From Tetracentron sinense (taxonomy: Eukaryota; Streptophyta; Magnoliopsida; Trochodendrales; Trochodendraceae), in contig CM026559.1 of the NCBI GenBank assembly GCA_015143295.1, positions 18,552,826 through 18,616,825 of the forward strand: a stretch of 64,000 nt of DNA, given 5' to 3'. The notes under the pieces are model-generated. The model was not told the DNA's origin. It did no database searches and was given only the letters and a program-made list of their open reading frames with translations. Positions 10,300 through 21,367 of the stretch are shown here, piece by piece. Made by a program: the position numbers and the translations under genes. Each line of letters starts with the position of its first letter. Position 1 is the first letter of the stretch.

Positions 10300-12175
10300 G
10301 ACCCAAGGTCACTTAGGGTTATGTCACCCTAACAGAGGTTCCTAACCTCACATTACTTTCTAATTATGGGGTTCAGTTATGAATGTATTCATATTACCAA
10401 GTTATCATTTCAATCATCAATCATGTTTCATTTCGAGTCTTGAGACTCTATGTTTTGGCCACAGCCCACAAAATTTATCTTATAGTCTATAAATCATAAC
10501 CATACCTTGAGCCTTTTAGACATACACACACTGTTCCGGTTTTCACCCGAACATGACCAAACCTTGGGTGTACCAACGCAACTTCCCTGGAATCCGACGA
10601 TTCCATACTGAACCCTGAGTACACCAACTCAGACAAATACACCAACCCTGAGTATACCGACTCAAACCACTTCGTATCTGAAGCTTACACACACAACATG
10701 GGCATTCGCCTAATAAGGACATACTTTTCCATTCAATTAACTGGCCATATCTACCATGTATTTTCCGCCATCGTCCTGGGTATCAGTCAAGAAGGAACCC
10801 CGACCAACCTACCTACCGTCATCTTCTAGCTAGTCTACGGAGGAACCCCGACATCTATACCAATGCCGCCATCTCCTGACATTCCACCAAGAAGGGACCC
10901 AGATAGACACGATGCCGACATCTTCTGACCTACCCAGAGAGGAACCCCGAACTATACACTATCTGATCTTCAGCCACTTTAAACTCCCTAGAACTCCGAC
11001 ATCTCCCGACTATCAGTTACGAAGGAACCACGGGTCATGCAGGACACCGCCACTCCTAACCTAGTCCAAGAGGCACCATGGAATACCTAGGGAAACAGAC
11101 CGACATCTCTTGACTATCAGTCACGAAGGAACCCCGAGCCATACTGGACACCGTCTCTCCTGACCTAGTCAAAGAGGAACCACAGACTATACTTAACCCT
11201 GGTTAGATTTTTTAACCATAGGTTAACCCTAGTTAACCCAAGCCTTTCTGGATTAACTAAAATATTTAGGTCTCGCGCCCGTGAACCAACTCCGGTAACA
11301 CACCGTCCCGTTAGGGAACGATTCCAGGCTAATGGATGTATCCATAGCCTTATACAACTTGTAAAATAACTTTTCGTCACCCTAGAGTGACGCTATAATT
11401 TACCCGGGACCCGATCTAGGCTCCCTGATGGACCACATAAAATCACAACATCACATAGGGGTCTCCAACCCTTTTTCATTCATGCCAAAAGACATGCATA
11501 TACTTCAGATAAAAGAATATAGCAAAATAATGAGAAAAAGAAAAGAAAAGAGGGGTTTTACTTGCTTCATGCTTTTCGAGGAAGCTAGTACAAAAAGGGG
11601 CACCGCTAACACGTCCGAGAGGGCGATCTACCCCAAGATAAAGCTCCTCTGTCTCTAACTTTCACTTTCTCTCTCTACCTTTCTCTCTCTCTCTCTACAT
11701 GCAAATTGAGGCGTCAGGGAAGAAATCAGAGGCCGCCAACGCATCGGGGACGTCGAAAAACCTTATGGGGACCTTCCTTTCCCTTTCTCTCTCTCCTCTT
11801 TCTCTCTCTTCCTTTCTCTCTCCTCACTATCTCTCTCTAAAATGCTGTGTGGCAGGCAGAACTTCCCCCTCTGAATATAGAATGTGAGAAATGGGGGAGG
11901 TTGGCCTCCATTTTATATATAAGGTCATGTGCTATGCACCTAACCTTAATAAATGGTCCCGTTGACCAAGTCAACGGTTTGACCGTTTGACTATTTTTTC
12001 GCCTTTTCTCATGTATCTGGCCTCCGTAGTCCTACTTAATGACATTCGATTCTGACGAAACTTCAAGTGACCGAACTTGGGGTAGTCCGACACCTACTGT
12101 AATAATTTTGAGGAAAAATACTGAGTTTTTACAACTGCACTTGAGTTCGGAAGAAAATTACAAAACCCACTAATT
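10300..12175 (-). repeat. 5' LTR of Gy1 (approximate limits)
   Basis: From 11331 to 12137 it matches the left LTR at 1-800, including the C/T-rich tract (about 11776-11840) and GGTCAACGGTTTGACCGTTT-like words. Sequence beyond 12137 resembles the outer end of the 388-bp LTR-like fragment at 13507-13894, which suggests that the LTR runs to about 12175. The inner boundary is not defined because no primer site was found. Confidence 0.6.
10770..11200. repeat. Degenerate tandem repeat in the Gy1 LTR
   Basis: Roughly 60-90 bp imperfect units that repeat words such as GAGGAACCCCGA, CCGACATCTCCTGAC and GACTATCAGT with strong divergence. There is no ORF. Confidence 0.5.
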
Positions 12176-12261
12176 TTTTGATTTTTTTTGTAAGAAGGGT
12201 ACTCAGAGGGAGTGGGGGGTTTGGCAAACCCCTACTAGTTTATTAATAATTAAAAATAAGG

Positions 12262-12397
12262 GGGGGGGGACATAAAACCTTACCCCTACAGAAGAAGAAA
12301 AAAGAAAGAAAAAGAAACAAGATGGGGGGGACATAAAACCTTACCCCTACACACAAAATAAATGAAAACCTAGGGGGGACATAAACCTTACCCCTAT
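12262..12397 (-). repeat. Triplicated motif in the LINE 3' UTR
   Basis: Three copies (12262-12291, 12324-12350, 12373-12397) of a unit read on the minus strand as GTAGGGGTAAGGTTTTATGT followed by a C run. They lie just after the ORF2 stop, consistent with a repeated 3' UTR element of the LINE. Confidence 0.75.
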
Positions 12398-12414
12398 ACA
12401 ACCAACCCAATAAG

Positions 12415-13506
12415 CTAAGGCTTGATCTTTCTAAAATTTCCAATACCACTTTTGTCCAAAAAAAGCAAAGATTTGATCTTGTCTGGAATATTCCTATAAG
12501 AAAGTAAGCAATTAGAAGTCATCATATCACAACCAATATTAGCTAATCCATCAGCCACAGAATTTGCTTCTCGGTATACATGCTTAAAAGAGAAGCTGCC
12601 TCTAAAAAGATGTTTAATCTTCTTATCCCAATACCAATTCTTCCAAGAGAAAGAAATAAGCCCATTCCACCTCTGCACCAGATTTTTGGCGTCGGATTCA
12701 ATGTCTAGATTGTGGATACTCAGGATCTTGCACAAATTCAAACCATCCAGAAGTGCTCGGGCTTCAGCAGTGTTATTGCTGTCAAAACCATAGAAAGAAT
12801 AAAAGCCAGCAACAAAATCTCCATTATGATCTCTGATCACCCCTCCTCCACTAGCAATTCCAGGGTTCCCCCTAGAAGCACCGTCAACATTTAATTTCAT
12901 TCTTCCCCTTGAAGGAAAAATCCACTTAACAAATAAGGAGCGAGAAGGAGAGAGAATAGAATGCCTAATGCCAAAAATAGGAGACAAATCAAGATTTTCC
13001 TTAGGATAATAAGATGCAATGTTCCAAATCCTCCTCTTAATACTGTTCAGAAAAGAATTACTAGATCGACTTTTAGTGTTGTGTTTTCTGCTACACCTCT
13101 CGATCCAAATTTCCCAAACAATCAAAGCCGGCACAAGAAAGAGGAGATCATTTTTCCTATGAGAGGCCGCCCTGTACCATCTTTTAAGACTGCATTTAAT
13201 ATTATCTTGAAAATGAACGGGAATATAACAACAAGCCGAGAAGAACCTCCATACAGGAATAGCAATTTCACTACGGATAAGCAGATGAGAGATATCTTCC
13301 ATTCTAGCATTTTTGCAACAACAGCATTTACTCACCATAGGAATACCCAAACTTTGAATAGCAACATCTGTTGGAATAGCATTATGAAATATTTTCCAGC
13401 AAAAAATCTGAATTTTAGAAGGAATAATGCGATTCCAAATAGCCATGGCCCAATTTTGATTTTGGACACAAAACATGCTGTTGTTTCTTCACATGAGACA
13501 ATTAAC
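12415..13506 (-). pseudogene. LINE ORF2 C-terminal part: zinc-binding and RNase H domains
   Basis: A 353-codon open frame begins at 13476. Its first 130 or so residues match the zinc-binding region found after RT in plant LINEs (WNRIIPSKIQIFCWK, then a Cys-rich CCCCKNARMEDISHLL). RNase H follows, with LNVDGASRGNPG, NTAEARALLDGL, ESDAKNLVQ and VYREANSVADGLA, the D-E-D catalytic pattern of plant LINE RNase H. It ends FRKIKP-stop. The few codons upstream of 13476 are out of frame and then run into the LTR-like insert, so the link to the RT is broken. Confidence 0.88.
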
Positions 13507-13894
13507 TGTTGAAACGACTGACGGTCATCCTCACGACTGGCCGGTACACTGTGGTACCAGCTGCATGGATTTCTATTAGAATCCCCAACAATTATGGAGT
13601 CCCACTAAATTCCGAAAAATTTTGAATTTTCTGATTTTCTCGATTTTCTTACATTTAAGACTCCCGTAGTCTCGCGAATCGATACACGACGGAACTGGAA
13701 CGATAGGTGATCGTCCAGATAGTCGACCCGCACATTATGCATGATTTTTGAGGAAAAACACTGAAGTTTTACTAGTACAATTCAATCCCGAACAAAACTC
13801 ACTTTTTACCAATTTAACAAATAATTAACTAATTAACCTCCATTAAGGACCATAAACACATAATTTTATTATATTAAAATTCTGGGTCATTACA
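13507..13894. mobile_element. 388-bp LTR-like fragment inside the LINE
   Basis: Begins TGTTGAAACG and ends GGGTCATTACA, so it has TG...CA termini, and its minus strand resembles the outer part of the Gy1 LTR (TTTTTCCTCAAAA and GAGTTTTGTTCGG words). The flanking 5-mers TTAAC and TATCA do not match. It occupies the place of the RT core, so it may be what remains of an LTR element after a deletion. Confidence 0.5.
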
Positions 13895-15388
13895 TATCAA
13901 GCATAACAATGTAGCATTAACAGCTCTCGGAATAATACCATTAATGAAAAAATAGTGAACCGCAGCACCCAGGTCATCCTTGGATAATCTCCCAACAATG
14001 TTTAAAAAACAGGCTTGAATAACCATCCGGCCTAGGAGCACCTGTATCAGACATCTCAAATACTACCTGCTGGATTTCAACCAAATCTGGAATTTTGCAA
14101 AGATCTTCATTGTCTTCATATGATATTAGAGAAGGAATACACTCCACAATGTTATTGCCATCCGAAACCCCTTCCGAAAGTAACATTTTTTGAAAAAAAT
14201 TAGCTACCTCCTTTCCCTTCTCTTCCTCTTGAGTCAATAAGTTCCCATAGCTATATTGGATATCATGCACCATGTTCCTTGTACGGTTGTTTTGATATAT
14301 TGCATGGAAAAACTTAGTATTTTTGTCACCTTCTTTTAACCAATGCTCTCGAGAATTTTGTTTCCAGAAAATTTCTTCAAGATCTAATTTTTTTTTAAAA
14401 TCCGCTTTAGCACTTCATAATTCCGTATGACACTCTTCAGTCCAGTTGTTCTGCAATTGGATCTCCAGTTCTTCCACATTACTTTCGCAAGCTCTCAGGT
14501 TAGTAAACACATTACCAAAGCTATACTTATTCCAATTAGATAACTCTACTTTAAGAGATTTTAATTTCAAGAAAAAGGATAAAATAGGATTACCTGGTTT
14601 ATCAACTTTCAAACTCTCCTTCACTATATTCATGAAACCTTCATGCTTGATCCACATATTTTGGAATTTGAACTGTTAAGGGGAACCTCTCAAATTGCTA
14701 GTAGCTTCAATAAGAAGAGGAGCATGGTCCGAAGGACTTCTAGGAAGATAGATAATAGAAGTCTGCCTGAATAAATCTTGCTATGCTGTGTTATAGGACT
14801 CTATCCAACCTGGCCCAAATGTAGTGAGCTTTAACACAATCATTACACCACGTAAACCGGTTTCCATAACAACCCCTATCGATCAAGCCACACTGAGTAA
14901 TCATATTATTAAACTCATCAATCGCATTTAACACAGGACTTCTGCCCCCTTTCTTCTCCTCTGCATTTCTGATAACACTGAAATCACCTCCTATAATCCA
15001 AGGAGAAGAACTATCTGAGCTTAAAAATTGTAGTTCCTCCCAAAGCTCCCTTCTCTTCATTCTATCACAAGAAGCATAAATAAACAAAAATCTCACCGGA
15101 TTTGAGCCTCTCTGAAAGAACCATAGAAACACACTGGTAAGATCTCTGAATAGACATCACGGTAATCTCATCTTTCCACAAAACCCAAATTCTGCTGTCA
15201 TCGCCATTATTCTCTACCTGATTCTTGAAACCCAGTTCTTTGGAATAATTATCATGACATTTTAAATTTTTCTTTGGATCCAAAATGGCTCCTAAAGATA
15301 TCTTTTTCTCCGTTATAATAGAATTCAATCTCCTGTGGGAATTAGGGTTGCCCGCTCCTCTAATATTCCATATGATTGCTTTAACCAT
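13895..15388 (-). pseudogene. LINE ORF2 N-terminal part: endonuclease and start of RT
   Basis: Starts at ATG 15388 with VKAIIWNIRGAGNP, the usual opening of plant L1 endonucleases. After a frameshift near 15090 it continues YASCDRMKRRELWEEL, IIGGDFSVI and GNRFTWCNDC, which are apurinic-type endonuclease blocks, to WARLDRVL. Later frames hold the linker with LKLKSLKVELSNWNKYSFGN and the start of RT, DTGAPRPDGYSSLFFKHCW and RAVNATLLCLI. It ends exactly where the palm domain with its catalytic Asp residues should follow. At least three frameshifts are present. Confidence 0.85.
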
Positions 15389-16095
15389 AAAGAAACAATT
15401 GAGGATTGCCATGAACCCCAGCCCTAGACTTAGATCTGGTAACTCTCATCTTTTAAATTTTGTTGGTCTCATCTATAACTTTATTCGAACTAGCAGAATT
15501 GTTCTTTAGTCAAACTGATCTAGAAATTTTGTTGGAGAAGGCCTTGCAACTGTGAATGAATTCTTCCATATTTCGAATAGGTTTGCTTCTACCCATCTAG
15601 AAATCAGATCGGTTTCCCTCTTCTGTACTACTCTTATTCTTGAGCACCTCTTCTTCCTTAGATTTGCAAGAATTTTTTGGTTTATCATATGCCAACACAT
15701 TTAGCAAATCAATCGTTTCTTGGTCATGAAGATACCCCCCACAACTCTCGCTTCCAGCATCATTAATCTTTGAAATAATAGTGTTGTTCACACCTTGGCA
15801 TAATTACTCTCTTCAACCTGTTTATAGTTATTAGTATCCCCTATTTGAGAATTGGTTTCTATCATTGCTGCCTTAACTCCGTCTGTTTGCTGAGATTTAT
15901 AACGGCTGTCTCTCTCGCTTTCTTCTTCTACAATATCATCATCTACTTTTATCACTTCTTTATCTTGATATTTATCTTTATCTTTCCTGCTATCCTTTTC
16001 CTCGCTGGAATCACAGACATTTAATCCATGATTAGGACTATTTGCCTTTAACCATTATCACAATCTTCATTCTGATCTTCGTCATCATCGTTTTT
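15389..16095 (-). other. LINE ORF1-ORF2 junction
   Basis: Short broken frames (for example 15506-15700) without a recognisable domain. Probably the degenerate C-terminal tail of ORF1 plus the inter-ORF spacer. Confidence 0.45.
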
Positions 16096-17036
16096 CTATT
16101 TTTTCAGATCTTCAGAGGACCTCTTCTTATTCTTCCCAAATACTTTCTCAACCCAGATTTTAGTATTATTCTTCTGCACCGAATCAGGTTGTTCTCCATG
16201 TTTTCCTTTCTTGATCCTCTCCTTCTTCTGTCTAAAGAAGTATCTTTTCACAACACTTCTACAGATCTCGCTATTATGCTCGATTTCATTACATCTAGAA
16301 CAAATTATAGGCACTTTCTCATATAAGATATGTTGCCATCTTCCCGAAGTATTACGACCTAACCAAAATCTGTCTATTTTTGATTTGTAAACATCTATTT
16401 CAACACAAATTCTAGCCATACTCGGTCTGGACAGAGTTTTAGTGGGGCCATCCACCTTCAAAACCTTCCCCACGAAACTACCAATCGCCTTAAGATCCTT
16501 TGGGTTGAAGAAGTTAATGGGTAAACCAGGCAAGGTAATCCATATGAGCACCACAGTAGGTTCTGATCCTGCATAAAAGAATGAAGTCCATTTAATGAAA
16601 CGAACCATCTGTCCCTCCAAATAGCAATATTCTTTAAGCCAAACTGAGAGATAGTCTACCTCTGATTCGAATCTGAGGAGCATGTGTCGTTCATCCAGAA
16701 TACCCACAGAGATTCCAATCTTCGTGTGAGTTATTTCCTGGATGAAATCTGTTAAAACTTCAATAGAGGATTGCCCAAAAGTAAATTTCGCAATAAGGAC
16801 ATGCTGAAAGATAGTTGCCGAAGGGTTTAGTTCTTCATTCAGTAGAACAAGGCAGGTTCCCCTTGATATAATGAAGGCTTCTTCACTTCAGTTATTCTTT
16901 CAAAACTGAACTCACTTTGATGCGGATTAACTTGGCTAGATCTTGAGGAGTTTCCGACCACTGTCGCATATGATTTATCTTGGGAATCAGGCGGCCTTGG
17001 TGGAGATCTCCCTCTCATAAGAAGGTGTGAATACAC
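16096..17036 (-). pseudogene. LINE ORF1, DUF4283/zinc-knuckle RNA-binding protein
   Basis: The N-terminal frame (16839-17036) has RSPPRPPDSQDKSYATVVG, a typical plant LINE ORF1 start. A frameshift at about 16850-16870 leads into NEELNPSATIFQHV and the long frame 16096-16707, which contains LPGLPINFFNPKDLKAIGSF and RPSMARICVEIDV, characteristic of the DUF4283 and adjoining domain, then a CSRCNEIEHNSEIC zinc knuckle and a Lys-rich tail. It would coat LINE RNA in the ribonucleoprotein particle. Non-functional here because of the frameshift. Confidence 0.82.
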
Positions 17037-17060
17037 TCTCTTGAATGGATTGTTAAGATT

Positions 17061-17577
17061 TCTTCATACTTAGTAATATTAAAGAGATGGGTTTTGATGG
17101 AAAGAGGGAGATACTCTCTACTACCGAGCTATGTTACGATTCATTAAGATTAAGTATGATGAAAAGCTTTAGTTTTAATGAAAAATTCATAGTTTTGATG
17201 AAACATATCTAAAGTAAGATAAAAAGCATGTTAATTAGATGCAATGGAATAGATACACTCTACTAAACCTAGTCTTGTTATATTTCATTGATAGGAATCG
17301 ATTTTTAGGCGTTGTTCTTTATGAAGTAAGTTCTAGGAACTTGATACTTGAAATCCATGATTTTATGTTCACTATACTTTAAGATTTTGTTCATTTTGCA
17401 CACCAATGATATATGTTCACAAACACTTATATGATTAGAATTTTGTTTTAATTTTTAAGCTTGAAAAGATGAGTTTTGCGTCAAAGAATGATTCGGGTTT
17501 TGAAAAGGTGTTTTAATCGGACTATGTTTCAGGAAGAGGTTTGCTCAATGTTTGGTTTTGATTTCTAAGTATTGAAC
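17061..17577. other. AT-rich non-coding stretch, possible left part of the GyE LTR
   Basis: No ORF or domain. Repeats of TTTTGATGAAA-like words. By position it may be the interior of the older gypsy LTR whose end appears at 24176-24609, or the LINE 5' UTR. I cannot decide from the sequence. Confidence 0.35.
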
Positions 17578-17856
17578 TATCGCGCCCCAAAATACCCCCT
17601 AGGAGTTAAGGGATACTTTAGAGGTGACTACGTGTACCTGTCAAACCATCCTGTAATGCAAGAGGCTAAACATAATATAATACAATGATAATCAGAGCGC
17701 GGAAACTAAACATAAGTGCGGAAGCATAAGCCAACTTTTTCTTTTCTTCTATAACTCCAAATAGTATTCCAAGTTAACATATACCAAATACAATCAAAGT
17801 AAAGGTGGACATGCCCACCTATCAAAATACAAAAGGAACTCTCTAACCCTCTCCTC

Positions 17857-17997
17857 TCAACAGTGGTCGAGGTATGGCCACACCTCCAAGTCCCCATCCT
17901 CCAGAGACTGCCATGGGATAGGTGGCTCCCTCTCCTCTACATACTCCTCTTCGACCCAAGGCTCGGGGTCGAGGACATCCACAGTACCTGTCGACAT
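17857..17997 (-). CDS. Conserved LTR small ORF, Gy3 copy
   Basis: 46 codons starting MSTGTVDVLD, with core PWVEEEYVEE followed by a longer acidic tail (LEDGDLEVW). The core matches subfamily A copies although the surrounding LTR is a different subfamily. Function unknown. Confidence 0.5.
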   Translation of the reverse strand: MSTGTVDVLDPEPWVEEEYVEEREPPIPWQSLEDGDLEVWPYLDHC

Positions 17998-18275
17998 AAA
18001 AGTATGGCTGAGCATGGAATACTCAGCGAGTACAAACTACTAGCTAACCATAACAATAGTGAAAGCATAACCACAGTGAGCAATACAAGATATTAATTTA
18101 AAGCAATAGTGAAAGCATAAGATACATAGCCATATCTTGACATGCGTGTATGAATGCAAAAACCTCGGTAAAACTCATGTCTCGGAAACCTTTTTCGTGT
18201 CTCGGTCAAATCATGTATGTGCGTCGTGTCTTGTCTTATATTTCATGTCTTGATTTGTTCTTGACTTGTATACTT

Positions 18276-18588
18276 GTGAGCCAGAGGCTAGCACCCTTCC
18301 TTAGGCTACCAACCTCCTTGTCATGTTCTTGTTCCATTTCTCTTGTGAGCCAGAGGCTAGCACCCTTCCTTGGGCTACCAACCTCCTTGTCATGAGCACC
18401 CTTCCTTGGGCTACCAACCTCCTTGTCATGTTCTTGTTCCATTTCTCTTGTGAGCCAGAGGCTAGCACCCTTCCTTGGGCTACCAACCTCCTTGTCATGT
18501 TCTTGTTCCATTTCTCTTATGAGCCAGAGGCTAGCACCCTTCCTTGGGCTACCAACCTCCTTGTCATGTTCTTGTTCCATTTCTTGAT
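18276..18588 (-). repeat. 69-bp tandem repeat in the Gy3 LTR
   Basis: Units start at 18276, 18345, 18450 and 18519 with a shortened 36-bp unit inserted at about 18394. Each contains GTGAGCCAGAGGCTAGCACC and CTACCAACCTCCTTGTCATG. Long frames here arise only from the repetition. The same unit in the opposite sense occurs in sL3 at 60213-60466. Confidence 0.9.
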
Positions 18589-19552
18589 TCCCATGTATAA
18601 TACAATCTTGAAAAACCCGGTTTCATGCATGCATGTGTGCTCGTGTGCGTGCCAATAGTGACAATCATGGGGACACGTGTAACAAGAGGGATATCGCATC
18701 ATATTTCAATTCATAGTATAACATGTAAGCATTTAGGTGATCAACATGGCATTTGGTCAAGTCATCATTTACAAGAATAATTACATAAAGCTTACATCCA
18801 TTTCCTTTATCAATTTCATTTATTCTTGGTTTAGGCATATTATCAAACATCCGGTGTGCAACATTTTAGTAGTTTTATTTCCCCTTTTTAGCGCATAAAT
18901 TTCCAACACAACATCCAAGTATGTTCATTATTCATAGAGTGCCCTTCCACCATTTTCCATACCCACATTTCACCACGTCCAATGGCATCCAATCGCCTCT
19001 ACATCCACCATTCATACATACAACCCCACATTCACATTTATCTTGTTTAGGTTTAGGAAGTATAGCACATTTCAAGTAAGGGAAGATACAAGACCAACAT
19101 CATAATGTCAAAGGGAAAAACTAGATTATTGCTAAAGAAAGTTAGTAGAGTGTACTAACCTTGAATTGAAGCTTGATCTTGGTGTAGACCTTGATTTAAA
19201 TTCCAACTTGGAAGAAGAAAGCCCTTACTCAAACTATACTTGATTGGGTAGGAAACCCTCTTGAAAATACCGTAGAGAGTGCTGCCCTAGCTTAAGAAGG
19301 GAACCCCACACGAGCTTGAGCCTTGAACTTGAAGCAAAACGAGTTGGGTGAGCTAGGGTTCTTAAACCCCCTTTGATTTCCTTCTCAAAACCAAACCCTA
19401 GGTTAGAGCTTTCTCCTCTTCTCTCTCTATCTCTCAAACTCCCTCAAATGTTGTAAGTGAGGCCTTAAAGGGTCGAACAAACCCTTATGGGTAAAGGTTT
19501 AACACCCAAAAGATGAAAACGCCCTTACTGAAATTTCTGCAAAAACGCGAAG

Positions 19553-19722
19553 ACCGAGCGATCGGTGGTTATAACCGATTGATCGGTTGCCTACCGAGCG
19601 ATCGGTGTTTATGACCGATCGACCGGTCAAAAAATCACTCTTTGGAAAATTTCTGACCGTGCGATAGCTACCGATCGATCGGTTATGGACCGATTGATCG
19701 CTGACTGGACCGAGCGATCAGT
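19553..19722 (-). repeat. Palindrome-rich U3 module in the Gy3 3' LTR
   Basis: Variants ACCGAGCGATCGGT, ACCGATTGATCGGT and ACCGATCGATCGGT around an ATCACTCTTTGGAAA and GCGATAGCTACC spine. Confidence 0.8.
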
Positions 19723-19934
19723 GCTCTGTATGTCTGGACTGTTTTGACCAGATCTTTTGACTCGCTCGTCGGATTTCGACGATTCAACTTGTGTTGGATC
19801 CGTCTTTTGAAAATGAACATTTCTGACGTTTCAGAATTTCCGATTTCTCCTTTATTTATTAATTACACTACAAAAACGGCCAATTAGCTACGAAGGTGCT
19901 ATTCATTAAGGATGAAAAAGTCTGGGGTGCTACA

Positions 19935-19947
19935 TTCTCCCCCCTTT
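19935..19947 (-). other. Polypurine tract of Gy3
   Basis: Minus strand AAAGGGGGGAGAA immediately upstream of the 3' LTR start TGTAGCACC. This is the second-strand primer site. Confidence 0.85.
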
Positions 19948-20044
19948 ACAAAAATTTCATCCTTGAAATTTGGACAATGCGTGCTTTACAATTTAAACAA
20001 CTTAGCATAATAATTCGAAACAAAATTACAAGTCATACACAAAA

Positions 20045-21367
20045 TCATTCAAACAACTCGGGGTACTTCGCCTTGACTTTGGCCTCACGTTCCCATGTAG
20101 CCTCTTCTCGAGCGTGATGCTGCCATTGCACGAGAACTAGCGGAATAGTCTTGTTGCGAAGTACTTGGTCTCTTCGATCCAAAATATGAACCAGCTTCTC
20201 AACCAAAGTGAGATCCTCTCGAATCTCAACCGGATCAAGCTCGATGACGTGAGAAGGATCCGGGATATACTTCTGAAGCTGGGAGATATGAAACACGTTG
20301 TGGACCGCCGCCATGTGAGCGGGCAAAGCAACACGGTAAGCAACTTCACCGACTCGAGTAATGATCTCGAACGGACCCACATATCTCGGGCTAAGCTTGC
20401 CTCTTTTCCCGAATCGCATAACACCCTTGGTCGGTGAAATCTTGATAAACACAAAGTCACCGACTTGGAATTCAAGATCCCTCCTTCAGTTGTCGGCATA
20501 GCTTTTCTGTCTGTCCTGTGCGGTCTTCAACCTCTCCCGTATAAGCTTGACCCTATCCGTGGTTCGTTCAATTAACTCGGGGCCCAAAATCTTTCTTTCT
20601 CCAACCTCATCCCAATACAAGGGGGATCTACAACTTCTTCCATATAAGGCTTCAAAAGGTGCCATTTGTATGCTTGCTTGATAACTGTTATTGTAGGCGA
20701 ATTCCACCAAAGGTAGGTGATCCTCCCAACTTCCTTTAAAATCCAACATACAAGCTCGGAGCATGTCTTCTATCACTTGATTCACCCTCTCTGTTTGCCC
20801 GTCGGTTTGTGGGTGGAAAGCCGTGCTAAAGTCTAGTCGGGAACCCATAGCATCTTAAAAGCTTTTCCAAAACCAGGATGTGAATATTGGGTCTCTATCC
20901 GACACAATACTCACTGGCACCCCATGCAATCAGACTATTTCCTTGATGTATAGCGCCACTAACTGATTGGAATTGAATGTAGTCCGGTACGGTAAGAAAT
21001 GAACGGACTTCGTGAGTCTATCAACAACTACCCATATAGCATCGGTCTTTCTAACCGTCTTCGGCAACCCCACCATGAAGTCCATAGAGATATGTTCCCA
21101 TTTCCACTCGGGAATAGGGAGAGACTGCAAAAGACCCGCCGGTCTCAAGTGCTCGCCTTTCACCTGTTGGCACACCAAACACCGTGCCACATACTCCGCA
21201 ACTTCCCTCTTCATGTTTCGCCACCAAAAGTGACTCTTGAGGTTCCGATACATCTTTGTCCCCACGGGATGCACTGTATACTTAGACCGGTGAGCTTCGT
21301 CCATAATCTCTCTCCGAAGGTCTGCATTGGCTGGGACACAAAGCCTTCCCTTGAATGTAATAGCACC
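20045..21367 (-). pseudogene. pol: Gy3 integrase with chromodomain-like tail
   Basis: Follows the RT-RNase H frame after one in-frame TGA at 21368. In order: zinc region (EAHRSKYTVHPVGTK ... [11 protein letters not shown]), core with MDFMVGLPK and [16 protein letters not shown], further stops around 20850-20930, then AFHPQTDGQTERVNQVIEDM with the catalytic Glu region, the GRSCRSPLYW block, a stop, and the C-terminal domain KISPTKGVMRFGKRGKLSP..GPFEI. The tail VLVQWQHHAREEATWE resembles a chromodomain of plant chromoviruses, which guides insertion into marked chromatin. Frame is kept between stops, so damage is mainly point mutation. Confidence 0.88.

Larger units (their letters stand above)
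1..12175 (-). mobile_element. Gy1, Ty3/gypsy chromovirus-like element, interrupted
   Basis: Two copies of one LTR-like sequence (1-800 and about 10300-12175) flank minus-strand gag, protease, RT, RNase H and integrase remnants in normal gypsy order. The left LTR is cut by the window edge. The integrase is interrupted by two solo LTRs at 1284-3487 and 3511-5666. I could not find a Met-tRNA primer site next to the right LTR, so its inner boundary is unresolved. Many stops and frameshifts mark it as an old, dead copy. Confidence 0.85.
12176..17060 (-). mobile_element. Plant LINE (L1 type), decayed
   Basis: Minus-strand order ORF1 (16096-17036), ORF2 endonuclease and start of RT (13895-15388), a foreign 388-bp piece, then zf-RVT-like region and RNase H (12415-13506), followed by a 3' region with GGGGTAAGGTTTTATGTCC repeats and an A-rich end near 12176-12195. 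No target duplication was recognised. Both ORFs carry frameshifts and the RT catalytic core is missing. Confidence 0.85.
17578..19934 (-). repeat. 3' LTR of Gy3
   Basis: On the minus strand it starts TGTAGCACCCCAGAC and ends in GGGGCGCGATA (the expected final CA is mutated). 2357 bp. It carries the palindrome module (19553-19722), a 69-bp tandem repeat (18276-18588) and the small ORF (17857-17997). It shares its repeat type with solo LTR sL3. Confidence 0.9.

Noticed and set aside
12961-13512. 183-codon plus-strand frame
   Set aside because: Lies opposite the LINE ORF2 RNase H and zinc region, which has clear motifs on the minus strand.
18236-18658. Long frames with repeated peptide units
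   Set aside because: Produced by the 69-bp tandem repeat (length divisible by 3) in the Gy3 LTR.
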